Source: Clostridiales bacterium
GTDB taxonomy: Bacteria; Bacillota; DSM-16504; Desulfitibacterales; JAICDB01
Reading direction: 5' to 3'
DNA length: 64,000 bases
Assembly (NCBI GenBank): GCA_020063565.1
Contig: JAICDB010000004.1
Location: 124,001-188,000 of the forward strand
Of the stretch, positions 7,750 to 16,408 are shown piece after piece. The position numbers and the translations under genes are program-made. The notes under the pieces were generated by a model. It had not been told where the DNA came from, did no database searches, and saw only the letters and a list, made by a program, of their open reading frames with translations. Within the stretch, counting starts at the first letter, position 1. Each line of letters begins with the position of its first letter.

Positions 7750-8730
7750 ATGGTACTCAGATCTATTAGAAAACGCAAAAGGGCACAAAAGGTACCTATG
7801 ATAATACTTGTGGTAACACTGGCAGTTGGTCTTGTTGGTTCCTTTGCTCTCTGGTCTGTTCCACAAATAACAAAGGGAGCAAATAGTAGCAATCTTAGTC
7901 CGGAAGAGCTTTTAAAGTCGCTTAACAAGGAAATAGCTAAATATGAAAAGGAATTGGAAAAAAATCCTCAAGACATAGAAACAATTCTGGCGCTAAGCAA
8001 AGCAAAAGCTCAACTTGCATCCATCTATACTTCACAGGGCAAAACAGATGAAGCAAAAGCAGAATATGAAAAGGTTGTCCAACTTTACCAACAGGTTTTG
8101 GATAAAGAGCCTGAAAATCTTGAGGCATTGCATGGTTTGGCAAATGCTGCAACCTTTACTGAAAAGCCTGAAATAGCTAAAGAGGCTACACAAAAAGCAT
8201 TAGAGATTCAAGCGGCAAGTAAGCTAAAAATAATTGAAAATATTGAGACACAGTTAGAAAAAGATCCCAGTAATGTTGAAAATATTACAAAACTGGCTGA
8301 TGCAAGGTTCCAGCTTGCATACCTCTATTTACAGTATAATGAAACTGAAAAGGCTAACTCTGAGTTTGAAAAATCCACTGAGCTTTACCAGCAAGTAGTG
8401 GAAAAAACACCGGATGATGCAGATGCCGTTTATAGACTGGCGTTGGCTGCCTTTCAAGCAGGTAAGATGGATTTAGCGCAAGAAAACTTTGAAAAGGCTG
8501 TAGAAACTGACCCTGAAAATCCGGGCAAAATTACAAATTACGGTGTATTTTTGATGAGTTCGTCCGGGGATTTTGAGGGTGCCATTGAACAGTTTAAAAA
8601 AGCATTAGAGCTAAATCCTAATGAGAATCTAAAAACTACAATTCAAACCTATATTGCATTGGCAGAAGCTCAATTAAACTCCAATAACGATTCTCAAAAA
8701 AACGAAGCTGAAAATGAGAAAGAAGAATAG
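7750..8730 (+). CDS. Membrane-anchored TPR-repeat protein
   Basis: This 326-residue protein has a basic N-terminus (RSIRKRKRAQK), one transmembrane segment near residues 17-36, and then tetratricopeptide-like helix pairs through most of the chain. Examples are LAQENFEKAVETDPENPG and GAIEQFKKALELNPNEN. The C-terminal tail is acidic and Asn/Glu-rich. TPR proteins are scaffolds for protein-protein contacts, and the partner is unknown. The start is ATG behind TAGGAGG. It forms a single-gene unit with its own terminator and is transcribed away from hydCBA. Confidence 0.8.
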   Translation: MVLRSIRKRKRAQKVPMIILVVTLAVGLVGSFALWSVPQITKGANSSNLSPEELLKSLNKEIAKYEKELEKNPQDIETILALSKAKAQLASIYTSQGKTDEAKAEYEKVVQLYQQVLDKEPENLEALHGLANAATFTEKPEIAKEATQKALEIQAASKLKIIENIETQLEKDPSNVENITKLADARFQLAYLYLQYNETEKANSEFEKSTELYQQVVEKTPDDADAVYRLALAAFQAGKMDLAQENFEKAVETDPENPGKITNYGVFLMSSSGDFEGAIEQFKKALELNPNENLKTTIQTYIALAEAQLNSNNDSQKNEAENEKEE

Positions 8731-8740
8731 CTATATTTTA

Positions 8741-8769
8741 AAACCGCATCCCTAAAGATGCGGTTTTTT
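8741..8769 (+). terminator. Intrinsic terminator after the TPR gene
   Basis: AAACCGCATC and GATGCGGTTT form a perfect 10-bp stem with a 6-base loop, running into TTTT. Confidence 0.92.
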
Positions 8770-8819
8770 GGTACACTATTAATATAAAGCAATGAGAATA
8801 GTATTTAGGAGGCGGAAAA

Positions 8820-9572
8820 ATGGCTAACAATATTTCATCTTTGGAAAGATATCGCAGGCAGGTTATTATACCTGAAGTTGGTAAAGCCGGGCAGCAAAAG
8901 CTTTTAGATGCGAAAGTTTTGGTCGTAGGAGCGGGGGGACTGGGTTCACCTGTCCTCTATTACCTGGCGGCAGCTGGAATAGGCACATTGGGGATAGTTG
9001 ACAGTGATAGCGTAGATATAACAAACTTGCAAAGGCAGATCTTACATAGAACAGATGATTTAGGAAGGGAAAAAGTAGTTTCAGCAAAAGAAAAACTGAA
9101 TTCTTTAAATCCTGATGTTAAAATTATAACGTATAATTTACGGTTGGATAGATATAATGCAAAAGAAATAATTGGAGAATATGATATTATAGTTACTGCA
9201 GTGGATAATTTCCAAACCAGGTACATTCTTAATGATGCTTGTATAGAATTAAATAAACCACTGGTTGAAGGTGGAATTCGTGGGTTTGATGGTACACTTA
9301 TTACTATAATACCTGGAAAGGGACCGTGCTACCGCTGCATTTTCCCTCATAACGTTGATCTTGAGAAGGGGGAACTGGGCGTGATGGGCGCAGCTCCCGG
9401 AATTATCGGTTCCCTGCAGGCACTTGAAGTTATCAAGTTAGTATTGGGAATTGGAAAACCCCTCAGTGGCAGAATGCTATTTTTTGATGGTTTGGAAGGA
9501 AATTTTTCCGAGATAGAAATCAGCAGAAATGAAGAGTGTCCCGTTTGCGGTAAAAAAGATAAGGGAGAGTAA
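8820..9572 (+). CDS. moeB: MoeB/ThiF/HesA-family adenylyltransferase
   Basis: This 250-residue E1-like enzyme activates the C-terminus of a small sulfur-carrier protein (MoaD or ThiS type) with ATP. The nucleotide site is VVGAGGLGSPV near residue 40. The conserved NLQRQILH segment and MGAAPGIIGSLQA match MoeB/ThiF. Zinc-binding pairs are CYRC and CPVC. I prefer MoeB because molybdopterin enzymes occur in the same window, but ThiF or a dual-purpose enzyme is equally compatible, and no carrier protein gene is adjacent. The ATG start follows GGAGGCGG. Confidence 0.78.
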   Translation: MANNISSLERYRRQVIIPEVGKAGQQKLLDAKVLVVGAGGLGSPVLYYLAAAGIGTLGIVDSDSVDITNLQRQILHRTDDLGREKVVSAKEKLNSLNPDVKIITYNLRLDRYNAKEIIGEYDIIVTAVDNFQTRYILNDACIELNKPLVEGGIRGFDGTLITIIPGKGPCYRCIFPHNVDLEKGELGVMGAAPGIIGSLQALEVIKLVLGIGKPLSGRMLFFDGLEGNFSEIEISRNEECPVCGKKDKGE

Positions 9573-9577
9573 TTGCT

Positions 9578-10159
9578 TTGGCAAAGGAAATAATTTTGGA
9601 GTTAGCTAAAAGCATTCCCACAGAATGGGGTATTATATTACTGGGAGCAGTTCCGGTAACTGAACTTAGAGCAGCTATTCCGGTAGCCATAGCTTTAGGA
9701 GTAGAACCATGGAAAGCATTTTACCTTTCCTGGTTAGGAAATTTTCTGCCGGTACTTCCTTTACTTTATCTATTAGGGCCTGTAATTACTGTTTTAAAAA
9801 GAATACCTTTTTTTAAAAGGATTATTGAAGCCATACTTAAAAGGACATGTAAAAAAAGTACAAAAATTGAAAGGTATGGCGCTGTTGGATTGGCTCTTTT
9901 TGTTGGTATTCCTGCACCTGGTACCGGTGTCTGGACAGGAAGCTTGCTGGCTTATTTGTTTGGCATCAGACCGCTTTATGCAGTTCCTGCCATGATGGTG
10001 GGGATTTCAATTGCAGGATTGCTGATAACCCTTGCAACACTGGGGGTTTTGGAGCTTGCAAATTTTTTCTCTACCAAAGTTGCAGGAATTATACTTTTGG
10101 CTCTGATTATAGTGATAATTTTAAAGAAAAAAACGCATACTAGGAGTAAAAGATCTTGA
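9578..10159 (+). CDS. Putative small multidrug export / COG2426 membrane protein
   Basis: This 193-residue membrane protein has about five hydrophobic segments and a basic loop in the middle (KRTCKKSTKIERYG). The pattern ELRAAIPVAIALG, with a second half containing GIPAPGTGVWTG, is characteristic of the COG2426 family, named a putative small multi-drug exporter. The start is TTG, with the ribosome site GGGAGAG overlapping the moeB stop codon. That suggests translational coupling with the preceding gene. The transport substrate is unknown. Confidence 0.75.
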   Translation: MAKEIILELAKSIPTEWGIILLGAVPVTELRAAIPVAIALGVEPWKAFYLSWLGNFLPVLPLLYLLGPVITVLKRIPFFKRIIEAILKRTCKKSTKIERYGAVGLALFVGIPAPGTGVWTGSLLAYLFGIRPLYAVPAMMVGISIAGLLITLATLGVLELANFFSTKVAGIILLALIIVIILKKKTHTRSKRS

Positions 10160-10174
10160 CAGGGAGCGCCAGAA

Positions 10175-10363
10175 ATGATAAGAAAAAGTTCCGGAGGATT
10201 TAATAGAAGAAAAAATAATATTTCTCCAGTAACAGGTTTTAATCGTTATAAAACGGAATATGCTAGCAAACTGACTACTGACCTAAAAAAAATTAATTAT
10301 CCGGAATTTCACCTTCAAACACCAGTGGAAGATACAGGCACAAGAGAAAATGATTTAATATAA
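10175..10363 (+). CDS. Small hypothetical protein
   Basis: This is a 62-residue basic, hydrophilic ORF (pI clearly high at the N-terminus: IRKSSGGFNRRKN). An AGGGAGCG ribosome site lies 7-8 bases before the ATG, and the stop is 15 bases after the export-protein gene. It has no cysteine pairs, membrane segment or recognisable domain. Position and ribosome site make translation plausible, but it could be fortuitous. Confidence 0.4.
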   Translation: MIRKSSGGFNRRKNNISPVTGFNRYKTEYASKLTTDLKKINYPEFHLQTPVEDTGTRENDLI

Positions 10364-10368
10364 AGTAT

Positions 10369-10392
10369 GCTACCAATTAATCCTATGGTAGC
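10369..10392 (+). other. Stem-loop without T-tract
   Basis: GCTACCA and TGGTAGC form a 7-bp stem with a 10-base loop a few bases after the small hypothetical ORF. With no T-run after it, it may be an RNA 3'-end stabiliser or part of a longer termination region. Confidence 0.45.
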
Positions 10393-10428
10393 AAGACAAA
10401 GGTCCCATATGGAATATTTTTATAGGAA

Positions 10429-10465
10429 AACAGTCCTGTTTTTGGGCTGTTTTTTTATTTTTTTC
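10429..10465 (+). terminator. Strong intrinsic terminator upstream of the dcw cluster
   Basis: AACAGTCC and GGGCTGTT pair (one G-U), followed by TTTTTTATTTTTTT. It isolates the mraZ transcription unit from upstream genes and shows that the 65-residue ORF called across it in the track is not a gene. Confidence 0.88.
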
Positions 10466-10514
10466 AAAAAGCTACCACTTTTTAGCAGGAATTTAAAATT
10501 TCAATATAGAAATA

Positions 10515-10560
10515 GTGGAGTCAAGTGGGTGAAAGTGGTGGAATTTACCCACATTGTGGG
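10515..10560 (+). promoter_or_regulatory. MraZ-type operator (10-bp-spaced GTGG repeats)
   Basis: GTGGA (10515), GTGGG (10525) and GTGGT (10535) lie exactly 10 bp apart, with a further GTGGG at 10556. MraZ proteins bind direct TGGGN/GTGG repeats separated by five bases in front of their own gene. The last repeat also forms the mraZ ribosome site (GTGGGGTG), so bound MraZ could cover translation signals at the DNA level. Confidence 0.82.
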
Positions 10561-10570
10561 GTGAATGTTT

Positions 10571-11008
10571 ATGTTCATGGGGGAATATTCTCATACAATT
10601 GATAGCAAAGGCCGCTTAATAATGCCTGCTAAATTTAGAGAAGGTCTTGGAGAGAAATTTGTAATGACCAAGGGACTGGATAATTGTCTCTTTGTTTACC
10701 CCATGGAAGAATGGAAAATACTCGAAGAAAAGCTAAAAAGACTACCCATTACAAAGGCTGATGCAAGAGCATTTGTAAGATTTTTCTTTTCCGGTGCAAC
10801 GGAATGTGAATTTGATAAACAGGGAAGAATATTAATTCCACAAAACTTAAGGGAACATGCTGGTTTGGAAAAGGAAACAGTAATAACAGGAGTTGCATCT
10901 AGAATTGAAATTTGGAGCAGCGAAAATTGGAGAAAATATAGTCAAAAAGCAGAAATTGATTACGAAAATATTGCAGAAAAACTTGAAGATCTGGATATAA
11001 GTTTATAA
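10571..11008 (+). CDS. mraZ: Transcriptional regulator MraZ
   Basis: This 145-residue AbrB-like protein is made of two repeated halves, each with the DNA-contacting pattern: [13 protein letters not shown] near residue 13 and [13 protein letters not shown] near 84. MraZ is the first gene of most dcw clusters and binds upstream repeats to control the cluster. The track start at 10565 lies only one base after GTGGGGTG. The in-frame ATG at 10571 has 7-base spacing and gives the family N-terminus [11 protein letters not shown], so I use it. Its operator repeats are visible immediately upstream. Confidence 0.93.
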   Translation: MFMGEYSHTIDSKGRLIMPAKFREGLGEKFVMTKGLDNCLFVYPMEEWKILEEKLKRLPITKADARAFVRFFFSGATECEFDKQGRILIPQNLREHAGLEKETVITGVASRIEIWSSENWRKYSQKAEIDYENIAEKLEDLDISL

Positions 11009-11012
11009 AATT

Positions 11013-11165
11013 GAGTGTTCAAAAAGGAGCACGAGAGACACGAGAAGTTCAAGGCGGCGAAGGCTTCGAGCAGCGGAGCGTAGTAAGAACCTACGTGAGC
11101 AGCGCAGAAGACGAGGCAACGCAGAAATTCGAAGTGGATTTCGCGCGGACTTTTTGAACATCCTC
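11013..11165 (+). repeat. Dispersed intergenic repeat, full copy R1 (153 bp)
   Basis: This GC-rich 153-bp element begins GAGTGTTCAAAAAGG and ends CTTTTTGAACATCCTC, filling nearly the whole gap between mraZ and rsmH. The ends form an imperfect terminal inverted repeat. Internally there are a hairpin CGTAG-taagaac-CTACG and another, GAAAT...ATTTC. It is about 93% identical by eye (ten differences) to R3 at 24877-25029, which is inverted. There is no ORF of its own and no obvious target duplication. Confidence 0.9.
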
Positions 11166-11183
11166 TTAAAGGAGTGTTTGGAG

Positions 11184-12119
11184 TTGGATTTTCATCATAT
11201 CCCTGTTTTGCCGGAAGAGGTTATAGAAAATCTTAATTTAAAACCTGGACAAGTAGTAGTGGATTGTACAGTGGGAGGTGCAGGGCACAGCCTGGAAATT
11301 ATCCGGAGAATAACTCCCGGAGGTACCCTGGTGGCAATAGACAGGGATGAAGAGGCGCTAGCAGCTGCTAAGGTTAAGTTAGCAGAATATCTGGAAAATA
11401 TTATTTTTATAAATGATAATTTTAAAAATATCTCAAAAATATTGGAAAACACTGGAATAAAATCTATTGAAGGAGTTTTAATAGATTTAGGGGTTTCTTC
11501 CCACCAACTGGACAAACCTTACCGTGGTTTCAGTTATATGCATGATGCCCCTTTGGATATGAGAATGGATAGAAAGCAAAGATTTACTGCGGAACAGTTA
11601 GTAAATGAGTTTTCGGAAGATGAACTAGCCAGGTTAATTTGGGAATATGGCGAAGAAAGGTGGGCAAAGAGAATAGCTCAAAAAATAGTAAGTGCCAGGA
11701 AAAAGGAAACCATCAAGACTACGGCACAATTAGTAGAAATTATAAAATCTGCCATACCCTCCGGAGCGCGTAAAAATGGACCCCATCCTGCAAAAAGGAC
11801 ATTTCAAGCACTGAGAATAGCGGTAAATGAAGAATTAACTGATCTGGATAAAGCTATTAAAGATGCTGTTCACTGTCTTGCACAGGGCGGCAGGATAGCC
11901 ATAATTTCCTTTCACTCCCTGGAAGACAGGATAATAAAAAATACTTTTAAATTACTGGCTGCAAAATGTGTTTGCCCGCCAGAATTACCGGTCTGCCAGT
12001 GTAACCATAAAAAAGAGTTAAAAATTATAACTAGAAAACCTATTACCGCTTCAAATGAAGAGTTACAAAAAAATCCAAGGGCTAGAAGTGCAAAGTTACG
12101 GATTGCTGAAAAAGTATAG
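11184..12119 (+). CDS. rsmH: 16S rRNA (cytosine1402-N4)-methyltransferase RsmH
   Basis: This 311-residue SAM-dependent methyltransferase modifies C1402 of 16S rRNA. The SAM loop [12 protein letters not shown] is near residue 25. [36 protein letters not shown] and the C-terminal RARSAKLR motif are family hallmarks. The track start (11154) lies inside repeat R1. AAAGGAG at 11168-11174 points to the TTG at 11184 ([13 protein letters not shown]), which matches family length. It is the second gene of the dcw cluster, separated from mraZ by the repeat, whose right end sits less than 20 bases from the start codon. Confidence 0.93.
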   Translation: MDFHHIPVLPEEVIENLNLKPGQVVVDCTVGGAGHSLEIIRRITPGGTLVAIDRDEEALAAAKVKLAEYLENIIFINDNFKNISKILENTGIKSIEGVLIDLGVSSHQLDKPYRGFSYMHDAPLDMRMDRKQRFTAEQLVNEFSEDELARLIWEYGEERWAKRIAQKIVSARKKETIKTTAQLVEIIKSAIPSGARKNGPHPAKRTFQALRIAVNEELTDLDKAIKDAVHCLAQGGRIAIISFHSLEDRIIKNTFKLLAAKCVCPPELPVCQCNHKKELKIITRKPITASNEELQKNPRARSAKLRIAEKV

Positions 12120-12172
12120 ATTATTTAAAACCTAGCCATACCTTGTTCTAAATAAGGAAGGGGTTGAATAAT

Positions 12173-12691
12173 TTGTTAGTGGCACAAAAAAAACGAACTC
12201 CTTATAATTATCTTAATGACAGAGAAGTGATTACTTCTACTACAGCTAAGAAAAGTAATAAAGTCAGGGTAAGAAAGCTTAAGATTATCTGCTCTGTTTT
12301 GGTGCTTTTTGTTATGGGCCTCTGTTTTACAGCAGGGACTGCGGTTCAGGCAATAAAAATCAATAAGATTAATGAATTGAAAAAGGAAATAGAGGAATTA
12401 AAATTGGCCAATGAAAGACTACTTTTGGAAAAGGCACAGCTGCAATCGCTGGATAGAATTGAAAAAATAGCCACTACTCAATTAGGTATGCAGAAACCAA
12501 AGGTGGAAAATCTTAAAATGCTTTCGGGGGATCAGGCTGAAAAAATACAAGAAATACTTTTTACAGATAAAGAGATGGTAAATGAAAAAGAAGTTAAGAA
12601 AAATGAGTCTCAAAAAGATAAGTTCTCCGAATTACAACCTTATGTAGCCGCTATTTCAAGCCTGATATCCAGCTGGTTGATTACAGAGTAA
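12173..12691 (+). CDS. ftsL: Cell division protein FtsL-like
   Basis: This is a 172-residue bitopic protein. A basic cytoplasmic N-terminus (KKSNKVRVRKLK) precedes a transmembrane segment at about residues 42-62. Next comes a leucine-rich coiled coil (ELKKEIEELKLANERLLLEKAQ) and the FtsL-like IEKIATTQLGMQKP motif. FtsL works with FtsB/DivIC and FtsQ in the divisome. Position between rsmH and the PBP gene is the standard ftsL position. The track start TTG 12164 directly touches AAGGAAGGGG. The TTG at 12173 has better spacing and is used. The C-terminal tail after the coiled coil is longer than usual. Confidence 0.82.
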   Translation: MLVAQKKRTPYNYLNDREVITSTTAKKSNKVRVRKLKIICSVLVLFVMGLCFTAGTAVQAIKINKINELKKEIEELKLANERLLLEKAQLQSLDRIEKIATTQLGMQKPKVENLKMLSGDQAEKIQEILFTDKEMVNEKEVKKNESQKDKFSELQPYVAAISSLISSWLITE

Positions 12692-12726
12692 GTTGTATGT
12701 TCTTTTTTTGAACGGGGTGAAAAATA

Positions 12727-14868
12727 GTGGTAAATTCCAATGTTTTTTTGAGGAAACGCATTACTAAGGTTTTCTTGCTGTTTGCTGCAATTTTTTTCTT
12801 TTTTATAATGCGGATTGGCTGGATCCAACTTGTAAAGGGCGATGAACTACAAGAAAAAGCTTATGAAAACAGGCACAGGAGGGTGAAAGTAGAAGCAAAA
12901 AGAGGTACAATTTATGATAGAAATATGACGGAATTGGCAATCAGCATTAGCGCTGATTATGTATATGCTATTCCGCCTGAAATAAGAAGATCGGGTAAAG
13001 CCAGGGAAATAGCAGAGAAAGTGGCAGATGTTTTAGAATTACCTGTTGATAAGGTTTATTCTAAAATAACAAAAAAAGGCAGCTGGTTTGAATACATAAA
13101 AAGAAAGGTTGATTTTGAAAAATCGGCAAAAATTAAAGAATTGGATTTACCGGGGATTTCTGTGGCAGAAGAAAGCCAGAGGTTTTACCCTCATGATACG
13201 CTTGCTGCCCATGTCTTGGGATTCGCAGGTATAGATAATCAGGGACTTGAAGGGCTGGAAGTGATGTATGATGAAACCCTGAAAGGTCGAGACGGCGCTA
13301 TCATGTTGGAATTTGACGGACAGGGTAAGCCCCTTCCAAATGCAGTACATGAGTATGTGCCGCCGGAGGATGGTAAGAGTATTGTACTGACAATAGATGA
13401 AACTATTCAATACATTGCCGAAAGAGAACTTGATGCTTTGATGAACAGTCCTACCAATCCGGAAAGTGCTACAATTATTATCATGGAGCCCCAAACCGGA
13501 AGAATTAGAGCGCTTGCCAGTCGCCCAACTTACAATCCCAATCATTTTGCAGATTACTCTCCAAAGGTGTGGCGGAATATAGCCGTATCCAATGTTTATG
13601 AACCGGGCTCAACCTTTAAAGTAGTAACTGCTTCTTCTGCACTTGAAGAAAATGTTATTGGTGAAAATGAAAAGTTTTATGATCCTGGCTATATAAAAGT
13701 AGGTCCTGAGAGGATTAAATGCTGGCGTTCTTACCGACCTCACGGAAGTCAGACTTTTGCTGAAGCAGTTCAAAATTCGTGTAACCCTGTATTTGTTACA
13801 CTTGGGCTTAGAATTGAGGAGAAAAAAAAGGGACTTTTCTATGATTATATTAAAAGTTTTGGATTTGGGAAAAAGACAGGGATAGACCTTCCGGGGGAAG
13901 CTAAAGGAATTCTGATACCTCGAGAGCAATTAAAGGATATAAACGTAGCAACTATTTCAATAGGCCAGGGGATTGCAGTTACTCCTATCCAGCTTATCAC
14001 TGCCATGGCCGCGGTGGCTAATGGAGGTACCTTAATGAAACCCCAGCTTGTTGAAAAAATAATAGATAAAGAAGGTAATTTGGTAAAAGAAATAAAACCC
14101 GAACCTATCAAACAGGTTATATCGGAAGAAACTTCTAAAGAATTAAGGGCAATTTTAGAAAGGGTTGTAAGTAAAGGTACGGGAAGAAATGCATATATTG
14201 AGGGCTACAGGGTAGGAGGAAAAACAGGAACTGCTCAAAAGCCCGGAAAAGGTGGCTATCAAAAGGGAAAATATGTAGCCTCCTTTCTTGGGCTTGCACC
14301 GGTGGATAATCCCAGGCTTGTGGGACTAGTAATTGTGGATGAACCTAAAGGATATCCGTACTATGGTGGTACAGTAGCTGCACCTGTTTTTAAAAAGGTT
14401 ATGGAGGATGCGTTACAATACCTTGGTGTACCACCTCAATATAATGAAGAAGAGAAGAAGGAAAGAGATGCTGAAAGAGTGGAGGTTCCTGATTTGCGCG
14501 GCCTTACAAGGGAAAAAGCGGAAAATGCTCTTAGAAGTCTCAGTTTAAAAGCTCAACTAATGGGTAATGGCGATTATGTTATTGAACAGACTCCGAAAGC
14601 TTCAGCAGACGTCAAAAAAGGATCAGGAGTTATCCTCTATTTAGGTAGCGGTAATAACAAAAATGAAACAGTGAAGGTCCCCGATGTCACTGGAAAAAGA
14701 ATTACAGCTGCAGCAAAACTATTAGAAGCTATGGGGCTTAAACTGGTTCCCCAGGGCAGCGGTCGCGCCGTTAGACAAAGCCCTATTCCTTATGAAAAAG
14801 TTCCTGTTGGCTCAGAGGTTAAGGTAATATTTACTGAAGAAGAAATTATCGAGACACTGGGTCCGTAA
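12727..14868 (+). CDS. spoVD: Class B penicillin-binding protein with two PASTA domains (SpoVD/PbpB type)
   Basis: This is a 713-residue transpeptidase. It has an N-terminal membrane anchor (about 12-32), a PBP dimerisation domain, and a transpeptidase domain with all three motifs: STFK (Ser295), SCN, and KTGTA. Two C-terminal PASTA repeats follow (VEVPDLRGLTREKAENAL and VKVPDVTGKRITAAAKLLE). It crosslinks septal peptidoglycan with FtsW. Bacillus has two genes here, pbpB for division and spoVD for spore cortex. This cluster has only one, so a dual role is possible and the spoVD name is tentative. The start is GTG behind ACGGGGTGA. Confidence 0.88.
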   Translation: MVNSNVFLRKRITKVFLLFAAIFFFFIMRIGWIQLVKGDELQEKAYENRHRRVKVEAKRGTIYDRNMTELAISISADYVYAIPPEIRRSGKAREIAEKVADVLELPVDKVYSKITKKGSWFEYIKRKVDFEKSAKIKELDLPGISVAEESQRFYPHDTLAAHVLGFAGIDNQGLEGLEVMYDETLKGRDGAIMLEFDGQGKPLPNAVHEYVPPEDGKSIVLTIDETIQYIAERELDALMNSPTNPESATIIIMEPQTGRIRALASRPTYNPNHFADYSPKVWRNIAVSNVYEPGSTFKVVTASSALEENVIGENEKFYDPGYIKVGPERIKCWRSYRPHGSQTFAEAVQNSCNPVFVTLGLRIEEKKKGLFYDYIKSFGFGKKTGIDLPGEAKGILIPREQLKDINVATISIGQGIAVTPIQLITAMAAVANGGTLMKPQLVEKIIDKEGNLVKEIKPEPIKQVISEETSKELRAILERVVSKGTGRNAYIEGYRVGGKTGTAQKPGKGGYQKGKYVASFLGLAPVDNPRLVGLVIVDEPKGYPYYGGTVAAPVFKKVMEDALQYLGVPPQYNEEEKKERDAERVEVPDLRGLTREKAENALRSLSLKAQLMGNGDYVIEQTPKASADVKKGSGVILYLGSGNNKNETVKVPDVTGKRITAAAKLLEAMGLKLVPQGSGRAVRQSPIPYEKVPVGSEVKVIFTEEEIIETLGP

Positions 14869-14943
14869 ATGGATAATATATTAAAATAGGGTCAATAATA
14901 TCAGAAAGGAATAATTTAACATTACCGGGAAAGAGGAGATTAG

Positions 14944-16404
14944 ATGTTTTTGGAAGAATTAATAAAGGATGCAAACCCTATAGAGATTTGTGGTGATACG
15001 AAAAAGGATATAAAGGGAATAAAATATGACAGTAGAAATGTTACAGCAGGAGATCTCTTTGTATGTGTTACCGGTTTTAAAACCGACGGGCATCTCTATG
15101 TTCATTCTGCTGTAAAAAATGGGGCTATAGCTATTTTAGCGGAAAAAGACCTTGAGGTGCCCCAAAATGTGACATTAATAAAAGTGGCAGATACACGGGT
15201 GGCCATGGCCGATTTGGCTGCCCGTTTTTATGGTAATCCATCGAGTAAACTTAAGCTTATCGGTGTAACAGGCACGAATGGTAAAACCACTACTACCCAT
15301 TTAATAAAAAAAATACTGGAGGAAGCCGGTTATACTGTTGGCCTTTTAGGAACTATTTCTAATATGATAGGAAACGAGGTGCTACCTGCAGAAAGAACTA
15401 CTCCTGAAGCACCTGATTTACAGTTTTTGTTGCACAAGATGGTAAATAAAGGCGCCCACTATGCTGTAATGGAGGTTAGCTCCCATGCCTTACAACTTTA
15501 CAGGGTTAGGGGATGTAAATTCAGGTCTGCAGTATTTACAAATATTTCGCAGGATCATTTAGACTTCCATGAAAGTATGGAAGAATACGTCGATGAAAAA
15601 AAGAAATTATTTGCAATGCTTTCCTCTTCTTCAGAAAACTATGGGTTAGTAAATAACGATGATTTGTACCACCAGCATTTTGAGGAGGCAAGCAAGGTGC
15701 CGGTTTTTAAATATGCAGTGGATGGTAGCGGCGATTTTAAAGCACAAGAAGTGGATGTTAAACCACAAGGTGTATCATATACAGCTTTTTACCCGGGAGG
15801 AAAAATTTCTCTAAATCTTAAATTAACCGGGCTTTTCAGTGTTTATAATTCTCTAGCTGCTTTTGCCGTTGGTTTCAAGGAAGGAATTGCACCGGAAATT
15901 ATTAAAAAAGCACTGGAGAATATTACAGGGGTTCCCGGGCGTTTTGAAAAGGTAGAATGCAATCAAGATTTTACTGTAATTGTAGATTATGCACATACAC
16001 CTGATAGCTTGAAGAATGTATTAGAAACAGCTAAAGATTTTGCTAAAAGGAGAATCATTACAGTATTTGGTTGCGGTGGCGATAGGGACAGGACAAAACG
16101 CCCCCTAATGGGTGAGGCAGCTGCTCTAAATAGCGATATTTGTGTCGTTACATCTGATAATCCTCGGAGTGAAGATCCTGAGGCAATTATAGAAGACATT
16201 ATTCCAGGTGTTAAAAAACACACTAACAGCTTTAAAATTGAAGTGGATAGAAAAAAAGCAATAAAATTAGCTTTAGAGATGGCACAAAAAAATGATATAG
16301 TAATTATTGCTGGTAAAGGACATGAAACTTATCAAGAAATTAATGGAAAAAAATTGCCTTTTGATGATAAGGAAGTTGTGAAAAGTATTCTTTCCGAGCG
16401 GTGA
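14944..16404 (+). CDS. murE: UDP-MurNAc-tripeptide synthetase MurE
   Basis: This 486-residue Mur ligase adds the third amino acid to UDP-MurNAc-L-Ala-D-Glu. The ATP loop GVTGTNGKTTT lies near residue 107. The central ligase motif and the C-terminal DNPRSEDP are clear. DNPR is the motif that selects meso-diaminopimelate rather than lysine, so the wall is predicted to be of the mDAP type. The start is ATG behind GAAAGAGGAG. The stop is only 4 bases before murF, so the two are surely co-translated. Confidence 0.95.
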   Translation: MFLEELIKDANPIEICGDTKKDIKGIKYDSRNVTAGDLFVCVTGFKTDGHLYVHSAVKNGAIAILAEKDLEVPQNVTLIKVADTRVAMADLAARFYGNPSSKLKLIGVTGTNGKTTTTHLIKKILEEAGYTVGLLGTISNMIGNEVLPAERTTPEAPDLQFLLHKMVNKGAHYAVMEVSSHALQLYRVRGCKFRSAVFTNISQDHLDFHESMEEYVDEKKKLFAMLSSSSENYGLVNNDDLYHQHFEEASKVPVFKYAVDGSGDFKAQEVDVKPQGVSYTAFYPGGKISLNLKLTGLFSVYNSLAAFAVGFKEGIAPEIIKKALENITGVPGRFEKVECNQDFTVIVDYAHTPDSLKNVLETAKDFAKRRIITVFGCGGDRDRTKRPLMGEAAALNSDICVVTSDNPRSEDPEAIIEDIIPGVKKHTNSFKIEVDRKKAIKLALEMAQKNDIVIIAGKGHETYQEINGKKLPFDDKEVVKSILSER

Positions 16405-16408
16405 GATT

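Noticed and set aside
10367-10564. 65-residue ORF upstream of mraZ
   Set aside because: It runs through a strong T-rich terminator and the MraZ operator repeats and has no ribosome site.
11154-11183. N-terminal extension of rsmH in the ORF track
   Set aside because: The first ten codons come from the end of repeat R1. The ribosome site AAAGGAG lies downstream of that start.
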